From: RYN-230 sp036497945
GTDB lineage: Bacteria > Actinomycetota > Actinomycetes > Streptosporangiales > Streptosporangiaceae
Direction of reading: 5' to 3'
DNA length: 64,000 nucleotides
Assembly: GCA_036497945.1 (NCBI GenBank)
Contig: DASXIN010000191.1
Coordinates: 1-64,000, forward strand
In this document: positions 58,423-64,000 of the stretch, piece by piece
Layout: each line of letters opens with the position of its first letter
Numbering within the stretch: position 1 is the stretch's first letter
The notes under the pieces: model-generated
Seen by the model: the letters and a program-made list of their open reading frames with translations, nothing else
Databases searched by the model: none
Told to the model about the DNA's origin: nothing
Program-made: the position numbers and the translations under genes

Positions 58423-59091
58423 TCAGTTCGGGCTGTACGGCGAGTTGCGCAGTTCCGGGGCAGGTGTGGCGGTCAGCGAGCGGAGCATGGTGACCTCCCG
58501 GGCCAGCAGCGCCCGTTCGGCGGTCAGCCGGTGCACCGCGTCGGGCTCAGCCAGCAGCGCCTGCCGGGCCGGCAGGTCCAGGATCATCGACCCCGCGACC
58601 ACATAGGACAGCAGGATCGGTTCGTCCGGCAGCTCCGGCACGCTGGCCTCGATTCCCTCGCGCTGGCCCAGCGCCCCGACATACCTGCCGAACGCCCGCT
58701 GGACCGCCTCGGCCACCAGCGCGGCCGCGGCCCGGTCCCCGGCGCTCTCCTCCAGCAACTCCACCTCGGCCTGCAGGTACGGCCCGGAGTCGTCCAGCCC
58801 GGCCAGCCGGAACCGCTGGCTGCCCACGGTCACCACGTCGAACCGGCCGTCGTCGTACGCGGCGATCCTTCGCAGCGTTGCCGTGCAGCCGATCTGGTAT
58901 AGCGCGGAGATCCCGGCCACGCCCGTTTCACGGCCCTTGCGGATGGCGATCACGCCGAACCGGCCCGGCTGTGGCCCCTCCAGCAGATCCCGGATCAGCT
59001 GCCGGTACCGCGGCTCGAAGATGTGCAACGGCAAGGGCTGCCCTGGATAGAGCACGGTGCCGAGCGGGAACAACGGCACCATTTCGGTCAT
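58423..59091 (-). CDS. LON peptidase substrate-binding domain protein
   Basis: 222 aa. The LON N-terminal (substrate-binding) domain without ATPase or protease parts: MVPLFPLGTVLYPGQPLPLHIFEPRYRQLI, GRFGVIAIRKGRE, IGCTATLRRIAAYDDGRFDVVTVGSQRFRL, then a helical C-terminal part. Standalone forms are common in actinomycetes and have no assigned role; they may bind unfolded proteins. ATG at 59091. Converges with the sirtuin gene. Confidence 0.92.
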   Translation of the reverse strand: MTEMVPLFPLGTVLYPGQPLPLHIFEPRYRQLIRDLLEGPQPGRFGVIAIRKGRETGVAGISALYQIGCTATLRRIAAYDDGRFDVVTVGSQRFRLAGLDDSGPYLQAEVELLEESAGDRAAAALVAEAVQRAFGRYVGALGQREGIEASVPELPDEPILLSYVVAGSMILDLPARQALLAEPDAVHRLTAERALLAREVTMLRSLTATPAPELRNSPYSPN

Positions 59092-59218
59092 GACCTGACA
59101 CTATGCCCCGACTGACCGGCGGACCATCCCAGCTAGCTGGCCGCCAAGCGGTAGTGCCGCCGCCGGGCGCACCGCATGGCTGAATCAGTCACGCAGTCCC
59201 CACTACCCGCGGATCCAC

Positions 59219-59350
59219 GTGTGGTACGCCCAGTGCGCCTTCACCCCCATGGAACCGCTGGCCACTGCGCTGATCGGGGATATGCCCGGCGAAATCATCA
59301 ACTGGATCAATGAGCACAGCAGCCAACCGCCGCCATGGGATGGCGTATGA
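59219..59350 (+). CDS. Short ORF or gene fragment, unknown
   Basis: 43 residues from GTG: VWYAQCAFTPMEPLATALIG..., ending SSQPPPWDGV. The frame is open upstream from before 59120 and the preceding SRSPHYPRIH looks like part of the same protein, so this may be the C-terminal remnant of a gene. Third-position GC about 77%, lower than the window's normal 90% or more. No ribosome site. The reading is more protein-like than any other frame here. Confidence 0.3.
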   Translation: MWYAQCAFTPMEPLATALIGDMPGEIINWINEHSSQPPPWDGV

Positions 59351-59374
59351 CCAACCTCGGCCAGCGGCCTTAGT

Positions 59375-59414
59375 GCGGTGAGTTGTGCCACGCGGGCGGG
59401 GCATAACTCACCGC
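59375..59414 (-). terminator. 15-bp hairpin after the 329-aa membrane protein gene
   Basis: GCGGTGAGTTGTGCC pairs with GGCATAACTCACCGC, 15 bp with one G-T pair, 10-nt loop, 16 nt after the gene's stop on the minus strand. Confidence 0.75.
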
Positions 59415-59430
59415 GCTGAGGTCGCCGCCG

Positions 59431-60420
59431 TCAGGTGGCGCCGAGGGCTGTCAGCAGCGCGAGCAGGATGGTGGTCATCGCGAGCAGGCCGTGGCCGATC
59501 GGGATGAACACGGTCAGCCAGCGGGACGGCGGGCGACTGGGCTCGGGTGCGGCTGCGGTCTGGCCGGGCGGCGCGTGGCCACGCACCGCAGCCAGTTGCA
59601 CCTGGCCGGGCGCACCTGCCGCAGACGTCCTGGCCGAGTCACTGGACGTCGCCGCCACCGGGGCAGACGTCCCGGACGGCGCACCGGACGTCCCGGACGG
59701 CCGGCGGGACGTCCCGGAGGTCCACAGGATCAGGGTCGCCATGCCGAACCCGATCACCGGCAGCAGCAACGCCACCGCCGCCCAGGCCAGCCCCAGAACA
59801 CTGGTCGCCAGATAGGCGGCCCAGAGCAGCAGCCCGGTGCTGGCCAGGGAGAAATGGCTGAGCACCACGGCCGGGCCGGTGCGGTCCCCGGCGGCGCGCT
59901 GGCGGCGCAGCCCGCCGCCGGCCACGAACCGGCCCAGCATGTATCCCCCGCTGCCCACGGTCAGCAGCCAGGCGGCCAGCGTGGCCAGGCCGAGCGGGCG
60001 GCGGTCCACCGGCCCAGGCCGACTGCCCCCGGACCCGCCCGCAGCCGAAGAGCCCCCCGCGGACGAAGAGCCCCCTGCGGACGAGTGGGCCAGAGCGGTG
60101 ATCAGCTTGGCCAGCCGGGCTCCCTCGACGGCGGCGTCGCGCCGCCAGGCGACCTTCCGGTGCCCGCTGCCGGCCACCAGGTAAATGGCCCGGCCAAGGG
60201 CGAAATTGACCTCGGCCCGGCTCAGCCCGCGGCACGCGGCGGGCATCTGCGTCACCGTTCGATGATCATCGATGGCCCGGACTCCGAAGGCGATGCACGC
60301 CTGCACCGACCCCCGCGACCCCGGTGGCGCGGCGGCCGTACCGCCGGCCGCGCACCCCGCCGTGAGCAGCGCGGTAAGCCCGGCGGCAGCCGCCAGCGCG
60401 GCTTTGGCCAGCACGTTCAT
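59431..60420 (-). CDS. Membrane protein with lipoprotein-like signal, function unknown
   Basis: 329 aa. An N-terminal signal with LLTAGC (lipobox-like, about residues 18-23), an exported helical part (about 40-110; QACIAFGVRAIDDH, RAEVNFALGRAIYLVAG), Ser/Gly repeats (SSAGGSSSAGGSSAAGG), two to three membrane helices (about 142-162, 185-235), a PSGTS repeat linker, and a final helix (about 300-325). No domain recognised. ATG at 60420 with GGAG five nt upstream. The Ser/Gly and PSGTS repeats suggest length-variable linkers. Confidence 0.75.
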   Translation of the reverse strand: MNVLAKAALAAAAGLTALLTAGCAAGGTAAAPPGSRGSVQACIAFGVRAIDDHRTVTQMPAACRGLSRAEVNFALGRAIYLVAGSGHRKVAWRRDAAVEGARLAKLITALAHSSAGGSSSAGGSSAAGGSGGSRPGPVDRRPLGLATLAAWLLTVGSGGYMLGRFVAGGGLRRQRAAGDRTGPAVVLSHFSLASTGLLLWAAYLATSVLGLAWAAVALLLPVIGFGMATLILWTSGTSRRPSGTSGAPSGTSAPVAATSSDSARTSAAGAPGQVQLAAVRGHAPPGQTAAAPEPSRPPSRWLTVFIPIGHGLLAMTTILLALLTALGAT

Positions 60421-60613
60421 AGCGTCTCCAGGCAGCCCGGCGACCGGTCCCCCGGTACAGGCAGCGTATCCCCGGCCCAGCGGCCCGCCCCGGCCCACCG
60501 GCCCGCACGGTCCACCGGCCCGCCCCGGCGCACTGGGCCTGATCACCGCGGCCGGCGGGCCCGATCGCCCCGGTCTGCCCAACCTTCCGCCCGCTAGGCC
60601 GGGTATGCCACCA

Positions 60614-60633
60614 TAGAACCGAACGTGGTTCTA
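60614..60633. promoter_or_regulatory. Candidate operator of the cytochrome P450 gene
   Basis: TAGAACC, 6-nt spacer GAACGT, GGTTCTA: perfect 7-bp inverted repeat, 42 nt before the P450 start. Half-sites TAGAAC/GTTCTA resemble KstR boxes of mycobacteria, but the spacing is larger than in KstR boxes. Confidence 0.5.
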
Positions 60634-60674
60634 GTGCCGAGCTGCCCACCGTCGCCCACCCTGAGGTGGTTCCT

Positions 60675-61937
60675 GTGGTCACCGCCGAGCCTCCCGGAAT
60701 GACCGGCATAGATCTGTCCGACACCGAATTCTGGGGCCTGCCGCTCGCCCAGCGGCACGCGGCATTCGCCGAACTGCGCCGCCTGCCCCAGCCACCGTTC
60801 TTCCCCGAGCCGGAGACCCCGTTTCCCAACCCGGGCCCGGGCTACTACGCGCTGGTCCGGCACGCGGATGTGGTCGAGGCGAGCCGGAACGCAGCCGTGT
60901 TCTGCTCCGGCGGGGGCGCAACCAGCCTGGTCGACCTGCCCGCCGAGTTCAACGAGTTCTTCGGCAGCATGATCAACATGGATGACCCGCGGCACACCCG
61001 GCTGCGCCGGATCGTGTCCCGCGCCTTCACCCCCCGGATGATCAAGAAGTTCGAGGACGACGTGCAGCGCGTCGCGGCCCGGATCGTCGAGGACCTGGTG
61101 CGGACCGGCCCGTGCGACTTCGTCGAACACGTCGCGGCTCGGCTGCCGCTCACCATCATCTGCCAGATGATGGGTATCCCGGACAGCAGCTACGACATGG
61201 TGTTGCGGGATACCAACATCATCCTGTCCGGCGCCGACCCGGACTTCCTCAGCGAGGATCCGGATGAGGCGGTGCTCCAACTGCTCACCGCGGGCCAGGA
61301 ACTGGCCGACCTGGTCACCGACCTGCGCACCGCGCGGCTAGCCAGCCCGGCGGATGACGTGATCACCGCTCTGGTCACGGCCAACATCGACGGCGAGCAG
61401 CTGACCAGCGCGGAACTCGCGTCGTTCTTCATCCTGCTCGTGGTGGCCGGGAACGAGACCACCCGCACGGCCATCTCGCACGCGCTCGTGCTGCTCACCG
61501 ACAACCCGGAGCAGCGCGCCCTGCTGCTGGCCGACTTCGAGGCGCGGATCACCGGCGCGGTCGAGGAGATCGTCCGGATCGCCTCGCCGGTGATGTACAT
61601 GCGGCGCACGCTGACCCAGGACTACACGATGAACGGCCACGACTACCGGGCGGGCGACAAGGTGGGCCTGTTCTACTGGTCGGCCAACCGCGACGAGGCG
61701 GTATTCCCCGACCCGGCCCGGTTCGACATCACCCGGTCGCCCAACCCGCACGTCGGGTTCGGCTCGGCCGGCCCGCACTTCTGCCTCGGCGCGCACCTGG
61801 CCCGGCGGGAGATCACCGTGGTGCTCCGCGAACTGCTCGGCCGCGTCCCGGACATCCACGCGGCCGGCCCGCCCGACCAGCTGCTGTCCAGCTTCATCAA
61901 CGGGATCAAGCACCTGGACTGCGCATTCGCCGGTTGA
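60675..61937 (+). CDS. Cytochrome P450 (CYP125/142/124-like)
   Basis: 420 aa. Heme-thiolate monooxygenase. I-helix AGNETTR, K-helix EEIVR (ExxR), and heme loop FGSAGPHFCLGAHLAR with Cys370 as ligand. The N-terminal FWGLPLAQRHAAFAELRRLPQPPFFPEPE and INMDDPRHTRLRRIVSRAFTPRMI resemble actinobacterial CYP125/CYP142-type sterol-side-chain or fatty-acid hydroxylases. Start chosen at GTG 60675 with GAGG eight nt upstream; ATG at 60699 is an alternative. No redox partner gene is adjacent. Diverges from the membrane-protein gene; a palindromic operator lies between. Confidence 0.93.
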   Translation: MVTAEPPGMTGIDLSDTEFWGLPLAQRHAAFAELRRLPQPPFFPEPETPFPNPGPGYYALVRHADVVEASRNAAVFCSGGGATSLVDLPAEFNEFFGSMINMDDPRHTRLRRIVSRAFTPRMIKKFEDDVQRVAARIVEDLVRTGPCDFVEHVAARLPLTIICQMMGIPDSSYDMVLRDTNIILSGADPDFLSEDPDEAVLQLLTAGQELADLVTDLRTARLASPADDVITALVTANIDGEQLTSAELASFFILLVVAGNETTRTAISHALVLLTDNPEQRALLLADFEARITGAVEEIVRIASPVMYMRRTLTQDYTMNGHDYRAGDKVGLFYWSANRDEAVFPDPARFDITRSPNPHVGFGSAGPHFCLGAHLARREITVVLRELLGRVPDIHAAGPPDQLLSSFINGIKHLDCAFAG

Positions 61938-62076
61938 GCTAGCCGCCAGGCGAAGCACCGAACCAGCCGGCCGGGCCGGTGCGGGCGCGAGAGGCGGAAG
62001 GGGACCTTCGTCCATTGGGCGGCGCTACCCGGGGGCGTGGCGCCGCCCAGGACGAAGGTATGCATCCGGCGAGCTG

Positions 62077-62355
62077 TCAGGACAGCGCGCTGATGCTCCG
62101 GGCCAGGCTGAAGTCAGCCTGGGTCAGGCCGCCCGCCGAATGCGTAGACAGGGTCAGCGTCACCTTGTTCCACTGGATCAGGATGTCCGGATGATGAGTC
62201 GCCTGTTCCGCGAGGTAAGCCACCGCGCCGGTATACAGCATGGCGGCCTTGAAATCGGTCAGCGTGACCGTACAGATGATGTTGCTCCCGGCCCGTGTCC
62301 AGGCCGGCAGGCTGGCGAGTTCCGCACTGATGTCGGTGTCCGAGAGCAGGTCCAT
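62077..62355 (-). CDS. 4a-hydroxytetrahydrobiopterin dehydratase (pterin-4a-carbinolamine dehydratase)
   Basis: 92 aa. Dehydrates the carbinolamine formed by aromatic amino acid hydroxylases. The signature is complete: ATHHPDILIQWNKVTLTLSTHSAGGLTQADFSLARSI, with the two catalytic His of THHPD and the His of STHSAGG. ATG at 62355 fits the family start; an earlier start at 62391 is open. In bacteria without phenylalanine hydroxylase it may have another role, such as molybdopterin-related chemistry. Between the P450 and gcvT genes, opposite strand. Confidence 0.92.
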   Translation of the reverse strand: MDLLSDTDISAELASLPAWTRAGSNIICTVTLTDFKAAMLYTGAVAYLAEQATHHPDILIQWNKVTLTLSTHSAGGLTQADFSLARSISALS

Positions 62356-62502
62356 GTCCGCTGAGCCTAACCCCGCGCTCAGGGCACCCACCAGAGTCGC
62401 GAGCCTGGCGGCACGACCCCACGTTCAGCGTCGGCTCGGCTGACCGCCACAGCCGGGTATTCTGGCCGGGCCCTATCCCGGGCCGGCCCTGGAGTGCACC
62501 CG

Positions 62503-63639
62503 ATGACCACGCCTGATCCCGCCAAGCCGCGGGAGACGCCGCTGCGCGGCGTGCATGACCGCCTGGGCGCGTCGATGACCGAATTCGCCGGGTGGCTGAT
62601 GCCGCTGCGGTACCGCAGCGAGACCGCGGAACACCGGGCCGTGCGGACCGCGGCTGGCCTGTTCGACCTGTCGCACATGGGCGAGATCAGCGTCCGCGGC
62701 CCGGGCGCGGCGGCCGCCCTGGACTACGCGCTGGTCGGTCACTTGTCCGCGGTGCCGCCCGGCCGCGCTCGGTACACGATGATCTGCGCGGCCGACGGCG
62801 GCATCTTGGACGACCTCATCGTGTACCGGCTGGCCGACGAGGAGTTCCTGGTGGTGGCGAACGCGGCCAACACCGGGGTGGTGCTGGCCGCGCTCACCGA
62901 ACGGGCGGCCGCCCATGACGCGCAGGTCACCGACGAGACGGCCCGCTATGCGCTGATCGCCATCCAGGGGCCGGCCGCGGCGGGCATCCTCGGGCCGCTG
63001 GCCAGCGTCCCGCTGGACGGGGTCCGGTACTACGCCAGCCAGCCGGCCACGGTGGCCGGCCGCGGCATCCTGTTGGCCCGGACCGGGTACACCGGCGAAG
63101 ATGGTTTCGAGTTGTTCACCGCCCCGCAGGACGCGGAGCACATCTGGTCCGCGCTGACCGCGGCGGGGACCGAGGCCGGCCTGGCGCCTGCCGGGCTGGC
63201 CGCACGGGACACCCTCCGGCTGGAGGCGGGCATGCCGCTGTATGGCAACGAACTCGGCCCGGCCGTCACGCCGTTCGACGCGGGCCTGGGCCGGGTGGTG
63301 AAGCTCGACAAGCCCGGGGATTTCGTCGGCCGGGACGCGCTGGCCGCGGCGGCCCAGGCGGCGCCGCGCCGGGTGCTGGTTGGCCTGCTCGGCGGCACCC
63401 GGCGGGTGCCGCGGCATGGCTACCCGGTGCTCTGGGACGGCCAGCCGCGCGGCGAGGTGACCAGCGGCGCCCCCTCCCCCACGCTGGGCATGCCCATCGC
63501 CCTGGCCTACCTGGAGCCGGCCGCGGCCAGCGCCGCGGAGAGCGCGGACAGCGGGCTGGCCGTGGACGTCAGAGGTCGGGCCGAGCCCGCCCGGCTGACC
63601 CCGCTGCCCTTCTACCATCGGACCAGCAGCCGCACATGA
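62503..63639 (+). CDS. gcvT: Glycine cleavage system aminomethyltransferase (T protein)
   Basis: 378 aa. Transfers the methylene group from the lipoyl H protein to tetrahydrofolate and releases ammonia. Motifs: EFAGWLMPLRY, FDLSHMGEI (with the catalytic Asp region), GRARYTMICAADGGILDDLIVYRL, ARTGYTGEDGFELF, and the C-terminal folate part GLLGGTRRVPRHGYPVLWDGQPRGEVTSG. ATG at 62503 with GGAG eight nt upstream; a GTG at 62494 is also open. Followed by gcvH after 67 nt. I saw no glycine riboswitch signature before it. Confidence 0.96.
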   Translation: MTTPDPAKPRETPLRGVHDRLGASMTEFAGWLMPLRYRSETAEHRAVRTAAGLFDLSHMGEISVRGPGAAAALDYALVGHLSAVPPGRARYTMICAADGGILDDLIVYRLADEEFLVVANAANTGVVLAALTERAAAHDAQVTDETARYALIAIQGPAAAGILGPLASVPLDGVRYYASQPATVAGRGILLARTGYTGEDGFELFTAPQDAEHIWSALTAAGTEAGLAPAGLAARDTLRLEAGMPLYGNELGPAVTPFDAGLGRVVKLDKPGDFVGRDALAAAAQAAPRRVLVGLLGGTRRVPRHGYPVLWDGQPRGEVTSGAPSPTLGMPIALAYLEPAAASAAESADSGLAVDVRGRAEPARLTPLPFYHRTSSRT

Positions 63640-63706
63640 CCTGCCGCCGGGCGGCCTGGCCGGCCCGGGCCCCGGGGACCAACTGACCTGCACAGGAGCG
63701 ACTTCG

Positions 63707-64000
63707 ATGAGCATCCCGGAGAACCTGATGTACACGGCGGAGCACGAGTGGGTGGCCATCGAGGGCACCACCGCGTCCGTCGGGATCACCGACTTCGCCC
63801 AGCAGGCCCTGGGCGACGTGGTGTACGTCTCAGTGCCTGCCGCGGGGTCCGAGGTGACCGCGGGCGAGCCGTGTGGCGAGGTGGAATCCACCAAGTCGGT
63901 CTCGGACATCTACGCGCCGGTGGACGGTGAGGTGATCGAGTCCAACCCGGAGATCGACGACGACCCGGGCCTGGTCAACACCGACCCGTATGGCGCGGGC
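63707..64000 (+). CDS. gcvH: Glycine cleavage system H protein, N-terminal part
   Basis: The first 98 codons of a protein of about 125-130 aa; the window ends inside it. MSIPENLMYTAEHEWVAIEG is the classic start. The lipoylated Lys is Lys63 in VESTKSVSDIYAPV. The H protein carries the aminomethyl group between the P, T and L proteins. ATG with AGGAG eight nt upstream. Second gene after gcvT; other glycine-cleavage genes presumably follow outside the window. Confidence 0.97.
   Translation, partial: MSIPENLMYTAEHEWVAIEGTTASVGITDFAQQALGDVVYVSVPAAGSEVTAGEPCGEVESTKSVSDIYAPVDGEVIESNPEIDDDPGLVNTDPYGAG

Larger units (their letters stand above)
59092..59430. other. Intergenic region with small ORF and terminator
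   Basis: Upstream of the LON-domain gene and beyond the 3' end of the membrane-protein gene. It holds the LON gene promoter near 59092-59130, a 43-codon plus-strand ORF (59219-59350, listed) and a strong hairpin (59375-59414, listed). Nothing else recognised. Confidence 0.5.

Noticed and set aside
62356..62502. Glycine riboswitch before gcvT
   Set aside because: No paired aptamer signatures seen by eye; the region is short and contains the divergent start of the pterin dehydratase gene.

Overview
The window is about 71% GC, densely packed, and typical of a high-GC Gram-positive actinomycete. It carries the actinobacterial cytochrome bc1-aa3 supercomplex genes (qcrC-qcrA-qcrB, ctaC-ctaD-ctaF), an HrdB/SigA-type sigma factor, the actinobacterial PspA/PspAA/HtpX/PspAB set, a DUF3043 and a DUF7455 protein, and mycobacterium-like neighbourhoods (adoK next to an ErpA-type protein; lexA / LysM protein / nrdR). 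No rRNA, tRNA, IS element, prophage or CRISPR array was recognised. The species is not identifiable by eye; a secreted S53 (sedolisin) protease hints at acid tolerance.

Layout. 1-9.2 kb: respiratory chain (qcrCAB on +, then an L,D-transpeptidase and ctaF-ctaD-ctaC on -, a TusA-like protein and a CtaG-like assembly factor). 9.2-14 kb: lipid-kinase-like protein, S53 protease, adenosine kinase, ErpA. 14-16.7 kb: three-gene operon resembling an extracytoplasmic flavinylation/electron-transfer system (ferric-reductase-like flavocytochrome, FMN-binding protein, ApbE). 16.8-19.6 kb: phage-shock-like membrane stress cluster. 19.7-25.9 kb: DUF3043 protein, aldo/keto reductase, small protein, PfkB kinase, SDR, membrane glycosyltransferase-like protein. 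25.7-30.6 kb: convergent parC and parE-type topoisomerase genes. 31-40 kb: DUF7455 protein, primary sigma factor, PAS-GAF-SpoIIE phosphatase, unknown 558-aa protein, membrane-anchored tandem AAA ATPase. 40.5-43.6 kb: orphan GvpL/F protein and a lower-GC islet with a VapBC-type module and a Fic protein. 43.6-50.2 kb: B12-dependent ribonucleotide reductase interrupted by an intein, nrdR, a LysM protein and lexA. 50.3-59 kb: leuS with a leucine-rich leader peptide and terminator, DUF302, AarF kinase, MpaB-type oxygenase, acetate permease, sirtuin, LON-domain protein. 59.4-64 kb: membrane protein, cytochrome P450, pterin dehydratase, gcvT and the start of gcvH.

How the genes work together. The first 9 kb encodes most of a menaquinol-to-oxygen branch and its assembly factor. 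The lexA block joins DNA-damage response (SOS-like boxes before both lexA and the LysM gene) to dNTP supply (nrdR-nrdJ with NrdR-box-like sites). The psp cluster and tandem AAA ATPase are plausible envelope stress or remodelling factors.

The most unusual sequence-level features are: (i) a dispersed GC-rich hairpin repeat that lies between genes, at the end of one gene and twice, in frame, inside another; (ii) the intein placed directly before a cysteine matching a conserved RNR cysteine; (iii) a leader peptide with three consecutive Leu codons before leuS; (iv) perfect palindromes at the VapBC promoter and in the lexA intergenic region; and (v) a 22-bp perfect hairpin behind nrdJ.
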